The notes below the pieces were generated by a model. The model saw only the letters and a list, made by a program, of their open reading frames with translations. It was not told where the DNA came from and searched no databases. A stretch of DNA of 64,000 nt. Source: Pleurostoma richardsiae. Its lineage: Eukaryota > Ascomycota > Sordariomycetes > Calosphaeriales > Pleurostomataceae. Location of the stretch: NCBI GenBank assembly GCA_030052745.1, contig JANBVO010000044.1, forward strand, positions 228,029-292,028, written 5' to 3'. The position numbers and the translations under genes are program-made. This document shows positions 1-10,503 of this stretch, piece by piece (the first letter of the stretch is position 1; every line of letters begins with the position of its first letter).

Positions 1-316
1 ACACGTCGACGTGCACGTAGAATGCGTTCTGGCGGTGGTCACTGCTTTCGCGGTTGAGCGACTCGATGAGTTGATTGCCTTTGGTATCGTCCAAGTCACC
101 AACAACCAGCCGAGCCCCTGCATGGAAGAGGTGACGAACAGTCTCTGCCCCTATACCATCGGCGCTGCCTATTCGATATCTGACATTAGTCCCGTAGAGT
201 GAATAATTGTCGAGGACAGTGAAAATTCCCCTTTCAAGCTGTGGCCTACCAGTGACAACTACTACTCTGTCCTTGAGACTTGCCAGGACCTTTTCATCGA
301 CTTTGATCTCTGCCAT
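1..316 (-). CDS. Short-chain dehydrogenase/reductase, 5' part only
   Basis: N-terminal part of a classical SDR oxidoreductase; the rest lies beyond the left edge. ATG is at 316. One intron, 169-249 (81 bp, GT-AG), joins the exons so that the cofactor loop reads VVVVTGSADGIG, the TGxxxGIG fingerprint of the Rossmann fold. The second strand ends LVVGDLDD, where the Asp suggests NAD(H) preference. Without splicing the frame breaks in the middle of this motif, which supports the intron. It lies just downstream of the AtuA-like gene on the same strand. SDRs also accompany AtuA in bacterial terpene-utilisation clusters, so a shared pathway is plausible but inferred. Substrate unknown. Confidence 0.85.
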   Translation of the reverse strand, partial: MAEIKVDEKVLASLKDRVVVVTGRPQLERGIFTVLDNYSLYGTNVRYRIGSADGIGAETVRHLFHAGARLVVGDLDDTKGNQLIESLNRESSDHRQNAFYVHVDV

Positions 317-656
317 ATTGGAACGCTGTTACACTTCGCTCTTATTCAGTTTATAACAAGACATGGTATCGGTAAAAGGAATATATCAAGCTAGCAGGTC
401 TGTGCTAGGATTGTCTTGTGTTTCTACTAGCGCAGTTATATGCGGTGGCACATGTCGTATGAGCATAGATTCATTCTGTATATCGGCACCCCACATGGGC
501 CACATCCGATGCCATTTTTGATGCCGAGATATCGGTCCGGTACGCATCTCTAGCTCACATCAAATGGTGTTCACAGAAGACTTGGCATTTCAGGAAACCA
601 CTTTCCAACCGAAATCCTGTCTCTGGGGAGCAAATAAGCAGCGGTAAAGACGCCCC
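317..656. other. Intergenic, SDR promoter side
   Basis: 340 bp between the SDR start and the 3' end of the AtuA-like gene. It must hold the SDR promoter and the AtuA-like 3' UTR. I see no open frame, repeat or clear motif. Confidence 0.5.
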
Positions 657-2689
657 TCATATTGTTGGCTTGCTGTAAAGCTTTTGCGGGTAGTCAACAA
701 CTCTCGCCCTTACATATTCCGCAACACCCTGGCAAGGCATCATAGTTAGCTCTAATGTGTGTGACAGTGAACAATCAAGTTCTTCAGTGGACTTACTTTT
801 CCGAGGCTGTCAGCTCTCGATGTGTTCACAACGCCGCCCCCCAGAAGGTCAAAGAGAACAAAATGGACGCATCGTATCTGCGGGAATTCGACACGTTCAA
901 TCTTGGAAATTGCCTGGGCATCTTCTCCCAGAAGCTGGAGCATGCGTTTTGTCGTTAAGAATGAACGTAACCAGTCCCATGCCTCATCAGAGTCGCCTTG
1001 AGGAAAGAAGCCGATGTTGACGTTGGACCCTTTGTCCCCTGACCGTGCAAAGACCTTGTGTCCCAAAGGAACTTTGACGGTAGGTCCAAATGTGAGTAGG
1101 TCTACCGGATCTCTTGGTTCGTAATTCTCTTGTAAGACGTCTGTATGGCTGCTGGTGGTCCCATTGAAATGAGGGATGGCGATAACATCTTTCGAATCAA
1201 GCCAATGGACCTTCATCACCACTTTGGAGCGATTGATCAGTCCCGGGAAGTATGCAAGGTACGGCCGAGGTTGACTTGTGCGCGGGTATTCCAGATTCGG
1301 CGTGAATCCAGGGAAGGCCTGTCCAAGATTTTGAATGACAGGATACTCGAAATTGCGCCTCGACAACGACTCCTCGTTTGCGGCCTGGGCAAACACTCTA
1401 ATGACAGATGTCGCTGCGTCGGATGACCTGGGATCGGTTGTGCAGCTGCCAAAGAGCTGCACTTCGAGTTTGCGCAGCTGCTTGTCATCGCCTTCTTTCC
1501 GCGCTAATTCTTTGCGCACCTGTGTCTCGAACGATCGAGCTTTCTCCTCGGCGTCCAGCCCAATGGTGTATACGAGAATCTCTGCTTGATAACCGGCAAA
1601 TGCTTGGATGGCAACCTTCAGAGTCTCTGGGGGAGGGAGACCCTTGAACGCACCGACATGCACGCGGTCGGGTCCTTCCTGAACAATTCTCAAGTAAGAG
1701 AGATCCGCTATCACGTCCGGGTTGTAGTAATACCGGCCCTGAATCTCGTACATCAGCTGGCTCCGGACTGTGTCGACGTCGACCAAGCCGTTCTGTCCAG
1801 GCTGCTTGGTGACTATGCAGTGACCATCGTTGTAAATTTCGGCAATCGGATACGCTAGGTCATAGTATGGCTGAATGCGTTTGAAGCCGCAGAAATTCCC
1901 TCCTGTCTAATGATGCGACGTCAGTCTCGGTGATGCGAGCAAGGGATTCCGAATCACCGTCCCCTACATCCCCAGGAAAAGCAGAATGACACTCACCACA
2001 TAGTTTCCGCACTCAATGAGGTGGCCAGCAACTAGCCCCATGGCGTGGTTATCGTAGTCTTCCTGTTCCCATCCAAACCACCATGTTGCTAGAGCCTGCG
2101 TGCCGCTGGCATCGGTTGTTCGCCCAGCAAAGACGATGTCCGCACCAGCGTTAAGTGCCGCCACGAATGCGAACTGACCGATATACGCATTTCCAATATC
2201 AGCTTCGTAAGGCCACTTGTCTAGCGTCTCGCCTGTCGTTAAGTGCCTGACAGTTTTCTTGATCTTCGGGTCGTTCAAAATGTTGAGAACGTCATCTCCG
2301 GTTATGTATGCGATTTTGAGCGACTTTCCGCGGTTTCCAAATTCCGAGACAAGGAATTCACGAGTGTCGAGCGCGAGCTGGCGTGGGTTCAGGGCCCCGG
2401 CGTTCACGACCAGCTTGGGAAACGTACCAGCGTCGAGTCTGTTCCTGAGCTGTCTCGATGCCGCCTGTAGAGTCTGGAGAAATGTCGGGTCGAAACCCTT
2501 CGTGTCGTCCTGGCTCATCTCTGCTTTCCGCCAAGATAGGTTCATCTCAGCCAAGTAATCACCGACTATTGCTTCGACCTCGATGGGACCGTCTAGAACG
2601 CTTGCGAGGGCGCTAAGACGGTCTCCAGAGTATGCTGAGATCGAGGCGATCTTGATCGGGCCTCTGGTCCTGCGATTATTGGTCGCCAT
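657..2689 (-). CDS. AtuA-like (DUF1446) two-domain protein
   Basis: A 624-aa protein of the acyclic terpene utilisation family. Exons are 1997-2689, 797-1906 and 657-728; introns are 1907-1996 (90 bp) and 729-796 (68 bp). The first join gives ECGNYVTGGNFCGF, a typical AtuA sequence. The second join replaces an unlikely read-through tail with SLGKGVAEYVRARVVDYP, which resembles the family C-terminus; GCTAAC before its acceptor is a good branch site. The large N-terminal AtuA domain spans about residues 10-470. The C-terminal AtuA-like ferredoxin-fold domain begins near VPLGHKVFARSGDKGSNVN. No signal peptide or membrane segment is seen. In Pseudomonas AtuA is needed for citronellol/geraniol use, but its reaction is not known. 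In this fungus the role is inferred only from neighbours: an SDR and a hydroxyacid dehydrogenase on the same strand. Confidence 0.9.
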
Positions 2690-3096
2690 GTTGTTGATCC
2701 AACCCTAACAAAGTGGGAAAAGTAACTTGAAGGTCCCGTAACTCGATGGAGGAGACCGTCAGCTACAGTGAACAGATCTAATAAACACCGCCATTACCCC
2801 ACACAGGGTCGCGGTCCAACGCCACGAACTCCGCACATTTTTTTCCTTCACAGAAACGGCAGAATTACACACACCCGATGCGGCATGGCATGTGGAGTGC
2901 GATCATACCAAGACTGCGAACCATACTAGGTTTTCATTCCAACTACCAGTGTTCTAGGGCTTGATTTCAGGAGATAGGGTGACATAGCATTTCCTTTTTG
3001 TATCAACCGGGCTGCTAAAGTGTTTTACGATGTCTCCTTGCCCAGTAACTGCGTCTTCGAATTCGTCTGCATCTTAAATCCTCGTTCTGACTCTAT
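2690..3096. other. Intergenic, AtuA-like promoter
   Basis: 407 bp between two minus-strand genes: AtuA-like 5' flank and dehydrogenase 3' flank. No coding potential or repeat seen. Confidence 0.5.
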
Positions 3097-4192
3097 TTAT
3101 TCCTTTACAAGCCAATGGTACAAGACAGTCGCGTCTCTCTCAGCACAGTATGGATCCATCGAAGCCTCGCGGTACACCTCCACAGCCGCTTCGGCGAGAC
3201 TCGGCTTTACACGTGCTGCCTTTGCTGCCTCGATTGCCAGGGTCATGTCCTTGATCATCATCGGCTCTCGGAAACCACCGCGGTAATCATGGCTGGCAGG
3301 TGCATCTGGTGAGAGGCCCGGGACAGGATTCACGTTCGAGAACATGAAAGACTGGCCAGTTGAGTTCGTAACCACCCGATACAGGAGCTTCGGGTCGAGA
3401 CCGCTCTTCACCCCTAAGGCCATCGCTTCGCAATTGGCTAGTAGGATGGTGCCTGACAGGTAGTTGTTCACGATCTTGGCTGTCGCTCCCTTCCCCAGTT
3501 CTCCACACCAGAACAGCTTGTTGGGGTCGGCCATCGTCAAGACAATGTCCAATAGGCGTTTCTCGATGCGATTGGGGCTGGTACTCGGTTCTGGATGTCC
3601 AAGGATGAAGGAGAGCGTACCGGCGGCCGCTCCTGGAGCACCGCCCTAGCATGTCTTGTCAGCAACGAACGCATGTTAATGAGCTGCTGCAAAATCAGCC
3701 CCGAGAGCTCGTCGCCTTACAGAGACCGGACTGTCAACGTAGACCCCAGAAGCTGCCCCTATGGCCTCCCGTCCAATTCTCTGCACACTGTAGCTATCGA
3801 TGGTGCTGCACTCTAGTAAGATCCGCTCTACGTTCTTTATTGCTGCCACGATTCCCGTCTTCTTGTTTAGAAATGTTTCTTGGACTACAGCAGCAGAGGG
3901 AAGGATAGAGACCACCCCGACCGCGTCTTCCGCGACCGCCCTCGCAGAGTCCACGATTTCAATCCTCCCGTAGCCGCCCAATTCTCGTTTGAACCTCTGG
4001 CACACCGAGGCACTGACGTCGAAGACATATAAGACGTATTCAGGGGGCATTTTCTTGCGAATGTTCGAAGCCATGCCGTAGCCCATGGCTCCGAGACCTG
4101 TGCAATATGTCGAATCAACATGTATACAAGGGTAACAATTGGAGTCTCACAGCAATGTGCTCCCTACCTATGAATCCGATGTTGCCATCCAT
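3097..4192 (-). CDS. 3-hydroxyisobutyrate dehydrogenase-like enzyme
   Basis: A 316-aa beta-hydroxyacid dehydrogenase, expected to oxidise a beta-hydroxyacid with NAD(P). Exons: 4168-4192 (25 nt), 3721-4097 and 3097-3645; introns 4098-4167 (70 bp) and 3646-3720 (75 bp). Only the spliced form gives the N-terminal cofactor motif GFIGLGAMGYGMA and the substrate-binding motif DSPVSGGAPGAAAGTL. The catalytic Lys lies in GKGATAKIVNN (about K191). The C-terminal all-helical domain is complete (about 180-316). Length matches the family. Family members act in valine breakdown or on other hydroxyacids such as glyoxylate derivatives. This copy sits in a metabolic block rather than with valine genes, so the substrate is open. 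Confidence 0.92.
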
Positions 4193-5349
4193 CTCAGGAT
4201 CGGGACTTGATTTGCAGCTGTTGAGGCGGTATCGTCTTTGCGACTAAGATGGCAGCATCCCCATCTATCTCACTTGATGCCTGGGATCATGTGTTATAAC
4301 GCTGACCTGGGTACAGGCCCTCAGAGAAGCTGGATCGTATATACAGTAGCCCCACACCATACATTCCCGAATCCACATATCGCCCAGGCGCGCCGAAGTG
4401 AGAACGAGCGGCCCAACAGCTGTGCATCCAGCTTTGGCTTAGGCCGTCAGGCCCATGTGTCAGCAAAGACTCGTCTTTTTGTCCTGTCCGTACAGGAAGC
4501 AGTCGTGCCTTTCTCGGATCTCTGGGAATTCCCCGCTCTATTGATCTGATTAGTGTGTTTCCTGGAGCCGCTACTGCTGCATGCTGACCTCCCCTCCCCA
4601 TCGGCATAACGGCTTGAAGAAAGAACACCACTCGGTGGTGTCGTCGTCGAAGCTACGTGCTCGGCCCTACCTACAGTGGCGGGTTGCCGCTTCATTCCCC
4701 GCTTTCTCCACCTCTTCCTCCCCCACATGGGCCCTCCACATAGGGGCCCCGGGTGTCGTGATGTCGATGGATATCAATTCCAGATCGGCTTCCACAATGC
4801 AGGCGGCTTTACATTTGTAAAAGCCCCCTGCTTTCCGGCGGGGGTGGAGAGGCCGGCTTGGCTCTGTACATACCTTGGTAATCAGAATTGATGTGGTGGG
4901 GTTCCGAGACACCTACCTAACTGCTTAGGCAGCTGGGGTATCCGAGACGACTGGTGCAGGTTCCGTCTACGCCAGCCGTGGGTTCCGGGTTATCCTTCCT
5001 CAAGGGCCATCTCACCGCTACGATACCATTGTGGCTTGAATCTAGAACACGAACAAGCATACAGGCTGAACAGTGCATGAAACTTGGTCACCTTCGAAGA
5101 AAAGTTTGGAATCAAACGAAGCTACGAAGCTAACCTTAGGATGGTGGCATTGGGGTTTACTAACACGGGTTTTTGTGGTCGGATGTGGCCTTGGCCCTGT
5201 CACTGATCTCACACTGGCATCATATTCTGAATATTTCTGCTCAGTCGGCTCCAAGTCTATTCGTTATACACGAGCTCCAGATCAAATAAGCTGACAGATA
5301 CACTTGCTGCTGCCTCGATCGCTTGCCGAGAAAGATGACTTGCTCACGT
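4193..5349. other. Intergenic, 1.16 kb
   Basis: Upstream of the hydroxyacid dehydrogenase and downstream of the aldo-keto reductase. Open frames here are short, overlap on both strands and show no family motif or splice-supported extension. I see no gene, RNA or repeat. Confidence 0.5.
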
Positions 5350-6655
5350 TCACCGGTCCTCACTGAACTGGGAGGTGCCCCAAATTTCGTCAAAGTTGAC
5401 GAACCGGGTCTTCTTGCTGGGATCCCGGAGACATATCTCATCGATTGTCCTGAAGTCTTCCTTGGACAGTTCGGGGACTAGGTTGGTAGTTGAAACATCA
5501 GCTGGAGTACGTTATGGGAATGGGGCTGAAGAATCATGGCCGACTCACCGTTGTAGTTTGCCCATATCCTGCTTGGGGTCGTAGACTTCGGTATCGCAAC
5601 GGTCCCTCTCTGGACTATCTTGGGTTAGAAGCTGCTTCTGGACGTGAGGCGCAAGCAGGACACCACTCACTAGCCCACGCTATGAGCACTTGGGCGGGCT
5701 CAATCTCATTCCTTCTAGCGACAGCCACGACATCCTCGTCGTCAAGCAACCTAGCCTTCACCTCGTGCATTGCACCGGGCTGACTGCCAAGAGGCGAGTA
5801 TGCGACGAACACAATGCCCTGCTTCTTGCAGAAGTCTAGCAGCTCATTTTGCGGGAACCAAGGGTGTGCCTCAACTTGGTTGCAAGCCGGCTTGATGGCC
5901 GCGAAGGACATGAGCTTCGCTAGCTGAGGAATGGTGAAGTTGGACACGCCGATGGATCGCGTCTTGCCCGATTGCACTAAGGCTTCCATTGCCCTCCATG
6001 TAGGTTCGTGATTTTCTGAGAGCTCCTGGTCGATTACCGGCTGGTTTTGTCAGACTTGGAATGGAGTGCGATGGGAGACAGGATCCTTCTCACCTTGCCG
6101 CTCTCGTCTGTGAGGATGTCGTAATTTTTGGTTCTCTTGAAAGCCAATGGCCAGTGCATAAGATAGAGGTCGACGGTTCGGTTGTTAGCCCGAGGACCAC
6201 CGCCTCATCTGTGGCGAGATGACTCTTACCATAGTCAAGCTTCATTCGAGCCAAGCTGTCATCTAAGCTCTTCGCTACATCCTCTGGTCGGTGGTACTGC
6301 TGCCAGCTTCACAGGATGTTAGCAAAGCCCCTGGACCGTAAGCTTTTCAGGGATGGTTGGCTTACAACTTGGTGCATACCAACAGCTCCTTTCTTTGGAT
6401 GCCACTGGCGCGAATGCCCTGCCCGACCTCTTCCTCGCAACCATATAAAGCTGCGGTGTCGATATGGCGATATCCGGCCAGGATCCCTTCCTTCACGGCC
6501 GTGCTGCAGCGGCCGCCTCCACCAGGACCCGGTTCAAACGTGCCGAGGCCAATGGCTGGTATCCTTGTTCCGGAGGAACTCTCGAACACCTTGTTCTGGA
6601 GGTTCGCAATGTGTGATAGAGACCTCCTCGAGAGCCCTGTGACCCTTTGCGCCAT
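5350..6655 (-). CDS. Aldo-keto reductase with one abnormal splice acceptor
   Basis: NAD(P)H-dependent carbonyl reductase of the AKR superfamily, 336 aa if all five introns are removed. Introns: 6307-6365, 6174-6229, 6041-6093, 5615-5670 and 5478-5548. The catalytic tetrad is present: Asp66 and Tyr71 in DTAALYG, Lys96 in VCTK, His129 in LMHWP. C-terminal cofactor motif: GTVAIPKSTTPSRI. Four introns are normal GT-AG. The second intron has a good donor (GTAAGA) and a CTAAC branch site but ends in CCG where CAG is expected, directly before VDLYLMHWP. No other AG gives a reasonable intron that keeps frame. The gene may be freshly inactivated, use a rare acceptor, or carry a base error. The first 20 residues are basic and could be a weak targeting signal. 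Confidence 0.82.
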
Positions 6656-7000
6656 ATTTGACTTCTTTGCCTGTGTGTATGTAATGTTTGAGAGTCTTGA
6701 TTTATAGCAGAGTGGACTTTAACAGGTAAAGCCCCCCGGGTTTTCCCTTTTTCGGGACGTTCCCCCTCCCCAAAATCCCGTTCTACTGAAAAAGAAAGCC
6801 GGCAAAACCCCGCTGGCGGCAAACACAGTGCTCTCCCTCTCCCGCTAAATCGGCCAACTCGGAGCTCCACGCCATCAAGTCGCCTACGAGCAAGAGTCGC
6901 TTCAGCCGACTGGGCTCGCGTATTGATACCTCGCATCGCAACAGGGCACTTGCAGAATGCACAGGGGAGAACGAGTTTCATGTATTTCTTCCGGGCGCAG
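6656..7000. other. Intergenic, reductase promoter
   Basis: 345 bp between the reductase start and the hydrolase stop. Rich in C/G runs near 6735-6790. Nothing else recognised. Confidence 0.45.
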
Positions 7001-7903
7001 TCAACGCCTGAATCGACTAAGATGTTGCAGCACTACTTCCTGACACGCCTGCGCCGACTCTACATAGATCTCGTGTCCCTGGCTTTCAATCACCTTGAGT
7101 TCCGCCCCAGGGATGTGGTTTGCAGCATATTCCGACTCCTCCATGGGCACTGCCTTGCTGTTTACCGGCGCCAAGATCAAGACAGGACACGAGATCTCAG
7201 GCAGGAAGCGCCTCGTGTTCAACTGCGAGAGGAAGGCCGCGTACCCTGCCAGGCCGTCCGCCGAGGATTTTGCGACCTCGCTCAGCCACCACTCCTGGTA
7301 TGATGGGTCTTCCCGCGGTGCCGTCCCTGGCTGTTGAGCCAGGGCTGCAGCCCAGCCGCGGGAGTCTAGGCTTATGAGAGCCTCCGGCCAACTGGCCTGA
7401 TTCATGGCCAGGAACCGCTGCTTGTCATCCGGCAGGTACGTCGGGCTCGAGCAGGTGATGAGAGACGATATTCTGTCGGGATGCCGTGCTGCAAGCGCAT
7501 GGCCGAGCTGCCCCGACGTCGACTCTCCAAGAAAGTGGACCGTCTTGATGCCGAGACGATCAAGGAAATCCACGATTTCGGCGCATATCGTTTCGATATT
7601 GTACAGATAGTGGTTCTCGTAGACGCCAGGCTCCTCCGACCATGGTGACAGCCGCTTCGGGTAGCTCGACTTGCCGTGACCACGGAGATCGCGGCGAATG
7701 ACGACGTAGTCACGCGCCAGAACCGGGACCCAGTGATACCAGAAGACGCCGCTGCGGCCGAAGCCTGGTTGGATCAATATGACCTCCTTGTCATCACTAG
7801 GAATCCATGGGTCGGTGAACGAGTCAATGAAGAAGTGGTCTGTCTGCCCGTTCGAGAGGGTCACGTAGAACCCTTGCTGCTCCAAGAACGTACTGTTGAC
7901 CAT
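7001..7903 (-). CDS. Alpha/beta hydrolase
   Basis: A 300-aa intronless alpha/beta-hydrolase-fold protein. The frame is open further upstream but with no ATG there, so ATG 7903 (MVNSTF) is chosen. Oxyanion region near IQPGFGRSG; RDLRGHG loop; nucleophile elbow LGESTSGQ, a variant of GxSxG with the usual final Gly replaced by Ser. Catalytic acid is expected near PVLILAP; His is in ESQGHEIYV close to the C-terminus. No signal peptide, so probably cytosolic. It resembles esterases or C-C hydrolases of degradative pathways; the exact reaction cannot be told. It is co-oriented with the MFS carrier and factor upstream. Confidence 0.88.
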   Translation of the reverse strand: MVNSTFLEQQGFYVTLSNGQTDHFFIDSFTDPWIPSDDKEVILIQPGFGRSGVFWYHWVPVLARDYVVIRRDLRGHGKSSYPKRLSPWSEEPGVYENHYLYNIETICAEIVDFLDRLGIKTVHFLGESTSGQLGHALAARHPDRISSLITCSSPTYLPDDKQRFLAMNQASWPEALISLDSRGWAAALAQQPGTAPREDPSYQEWWLSEVAKSSADGLAGYAAFLSQLNTRRFLPEISCPVLILAPVNSKAVPMEESEYAANHIPGAELKVIESQGHEIYVESAQACQEVVLQHLSRFRR

Positions 7904-8362
7904 GTTTGACGATCTTGCACCGCGATATATCAGCTTCCCCAAGAGTGACCCAGGTTAAGATCTGGGTAATTGCCCCCTATTATCTTACGACGCTCAACTT
8001 TAGCTTTCCGGTAGTTCTATGGTGCCTGCGGGAGGGTAGACACGGCTGGAGAAGGGTGTTCACTGAGCCGAGCCACTCGGGACCCCACATCCAACATGGT
8101 CGATGGACTCGTGTAGGCCCTCCATCCCCGCTGCCCAGCTGTCCATCACAGGTCACACGCGTTAAGGGGAAAATAGAGGAGGAGGATGCGCTGAATTTCG
8201 ATATTTCGTGCCTCCTGTGAGACGATGAATATCACGACTAGCCAGTATCTCGTACCAGTCAAGAGTCAAGCAGACGTTTCCATCATCTCCTCCCCCCCCC
8301 CCCCCCCCCCCCGTAGCTCTTCATAAGTCGTAACCCACACCCCTCCCACGTTCGTAGATACA
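7904..8362. other. Intergenic with C homopolymer
   Basis: 459 bp holding the hydrolase promoter and the MFS gene 3' flank. It contains a run of 21 C at 8292-8312, listed separately. No gene seen. Confidence 0.5.
8292..8312. repeat. Poly-C tract (21 bp)
   Basis: An uninterrupted run of 21 cytosines about 50 bp past the 3' end of the MFS gene. The length is likely to vary between strains and may be mis-sized by sequencing. Confidence 0.95.
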
Positions 8363-10036
8363 TCAATGATAGTGTGCCTGGATATTCAACTTCCTGAGGA
8401 GGTTATGGCGAGACCAGTAGCCGCGGTAGCGCTTTCCAAAGATAAAGACAATCGGTGCGGTAGCGGTCATGGCAAAAGCGATGCCGCCAAACACATAAAA
8501 GACATGTTCAGGGCCAGAGCTGGCAATCCAAGAGTTTACAAACCAACTGAAGCCGTAGAATAGGAAGTTTTTGAAGATGATCATGGTCACAAATATGTCG
8601 TCGCTCATGTCGTGGTAGGCATCCAGGACGTACGCACTCACGGAAATGGCCACGATGACGATCCCACCCAGGGTGAGACCATGCATAGTTGCCGTAGCGT
8701 AGTACGTCTTGCCCTCTTGCGCCAAGGTGCCGAATCCAAAAAGACCAGCTCCGACGAGGAGACCACCGACAACAGGGAGAAGGCGGTACTCCGGCTCGTA
8801 GATGCCCTTGTTCTTGACGGCGCACCACTTGATTATTGGGTCGTTGATGACGCTCATGATGACCGAGCCAATCAAGCCACCGATGAAAGGCCCCAGCGAC
8901 AGGTAGCCCACACCAGCGGCGGAGAGGAAGTAAGGAGGGGCCTGAAAGATTTGCGCGACGCCGATGGCCTGGCTGACGTAGAGTGCGGTCATGCCGCCGG
9001 ACACTACGACTGACCAGAGGACAGCCACATTCAGGCATACCGCGAACGGGGCTATCAACAATTGAATGATCCCTTCTTTGCTGAAGGTTCCATTGAAAAG
9101 AGATAGCTCCTGCACAAAGCTCTTCTTTAAGGGCTTGACAGGTGTCGCTAGGGTTGTCCCCGGAGCAGCCGTGTGTGTCGAGGTGATCTCAAGATGGCGG
9201 CATTCGCTGTCGTGCTGTTTTTCTGACTGTGTGTCTGCATCTTGGATTTCCGCAACAACTGGAGCGGTAGCGGTCTGGCTTGGCCGGTTGTAGCTAGTCT
9301 CCGGGACGAAGAAGAAGAGAAGAAGGGTCTGTAGGCCGGAGAAGATGACACATAGGCGGAACAGCCACGGCCACCCCAAAGTGTTGGTGACGGGGCCGCA
9401 GACGACGGAAGCAAGATTCGACACGGCTGCCAAGATGAACTGTACAACCGACATGTATATGCCGCGCTGGTGGACAAAGTAGAGGTCTCCAATAGTCCCG
9501 ACCAGTATACTTTCGTAGGTGGCCGTCGAGATCCCCTGAACAATCCGCGCGGCAAGGACACCATTGTATGTCAACACCGAAGAGCCGATGATTGAGCCAA
9601 CAGTTCCCAGAAGCGAGGAGAAGAAGAAGACAGGCCTCTTCCCCCATTTCCTGGAGCACGCCGCCACGATGAACCCAGCAGCCCCGGCGGTTAAGAGCCC
9701 GTAGCCAGAGAGCACCGCAATATCGTTAATGGGCCTGTCGAGCTCGGTGGCCATGACGCCAAGGGCAGGGTTGAGCAGCGAGCTGTACACAGCGGCCATC
9801 ATGACACCCCCAAAGCAAGCGGTGGAGATGAGGATCAGCTTCTTGGCCTCGGGCCAGTTGAGAGGGTCATTGGGATCATCGGTAGGCTGAGGGACGAGAA
9901 TGATGTGGGCATCTTTGCCTCTGCCGTGCTTGAGTCCCGCGGTCTGCCTTTCGGAATGTGCGCTCTCCTCGTTCAAAATAGTTGTGCCAGGCACATGCTG
10001 ATGATGTCTGTCCTCGAGTATGCCAAGAAACCCCAT
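8363..10036 (-). CDS. MFS transporter, DHA1-like
   Basis: A 557-aa major facilitator, intronless, ATG at 10036. The cytosolic N-terminus carries DDPNDPLNWPEAKK, typical of fungal DHA1 drug/metabolite carriers. About 12 hydrophobic segments in two groups of six are split by a long polar central loop (about residues 260-320). The loop 2-3 signature is seen as SRKWGKRPVFF. The C-terminus ends in a basic tail, GKRYRGYW. Probably a plasma-membrane proton-coupled carrier. Placed between the hydrolase and the transcription factor, so import of a cluster substrate or export of a product is likely; the direction is unknown. Confidence 0.92.
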   Translation of the reverse strand: MGFLGILEDRHHQHVPGTTILNEESAHSERQTAGLKHGRGKDAHIILVPQPTDDPNDPLNWPEAKKLILISTACFGGVMMAAVYSSLLNPALGVMATELDRPINDIAVLSGYGLLTAGAAGFIVAACSRKWGKRPVFFFSSLLGTVGSIIGSSVLTYNGVLAARIVQGISTATYESILVGTIGDLYFVHQRGIYMSVVQFILAAVSNLASVVCGPVTNTLGWPWLFRLCVIFSGLQTLLLFFFVPETSYNRPSQTATAPVVAEIQDADTQSEKQHDSECRHLEITSTHTAAPGTTLATPVKPLKKSFVQELSLFNGTFSKEGIIQLLIAPFAVCLNVAVLWSVVVSGGMTALYVSQAIGVAQIFQAPPYFLSAAGVGYLSLGPFIGGLIGSVIMSVINDPIIKWCAVKNKGIYEPEYRLLPVVGGLLVGAGLFGFGTLAQEGKTYYATATMHGLTLGGIVIVAISVSAYVLDAYHDMSDDIFVTMIIFKNFLFYGFSWFVNSWIASSGPEHVFYVFGGIAFAMTATAPIVFIFGKRYRGYWSRHNLLRKLNIQAHYH

Positions 10037-10503
10037 GGTGGAAAGAGGTGAGCTGCTGGGCTTTTTGGAACGTGATGGGGCGGCGAGACGGTCGATGGAT
10101 ATGTGAAAGGGCTTGAAGCCGATAAGTGCTGTATCATCAAGGAGTGGTTCCGTAGCTCCCTATATATAAGATGAGGCTTGCGGCAGTCTTTGAGTTTTCT
10201 GCTCAACCTATAAGGCTATAACATTGTGGGGTGCAAATGCCGTAAAGACAGCATGAAAGCTGTGGAGTAATCCCGGTACAGCACCGTGGGGGAGGCGTAT
10301 CTCCTCTCATTTGATACGGAGAGTAGACAGCGAAAGCCATTGTTCGCCAGGGTCTTTCAAATTGCCGAGAACAAAAGCACATCTCTTCTCAAGGTCTGTA
10401 ATACTACACGAGATCCTGTCACACGACTAGAAGCTGGCGAAATGATCCCTTGTGGTTGAATAAGCAGTCTTCCTCGAGATTACACTTCTCTTTCCTCTGT
10501 TCC
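10037..10503. other. MFS promoter and factor 3' flank
   Basis: 467 bp between the MFS start and the transcription factor stop. It contains a TATA element at 10161-10168; otherwise nothing recognised. Confidence 0.5.
10161..10168 (-). promoter_or_regulatory. TATA box of the MFS gene
   Basis: TATATATA about 125 bp upstream of the MFS start codon, at a distance usual for fungal core promoters. Position and sequence only; no transcript data. Confidence 0.5.

Noticed and set aside
752-790. Read-through C-terminus of the AtuA-like protein ending at 752
   Set aside because: The spliced last exon (657-728) fits the family far better, and the splice signals are strong.
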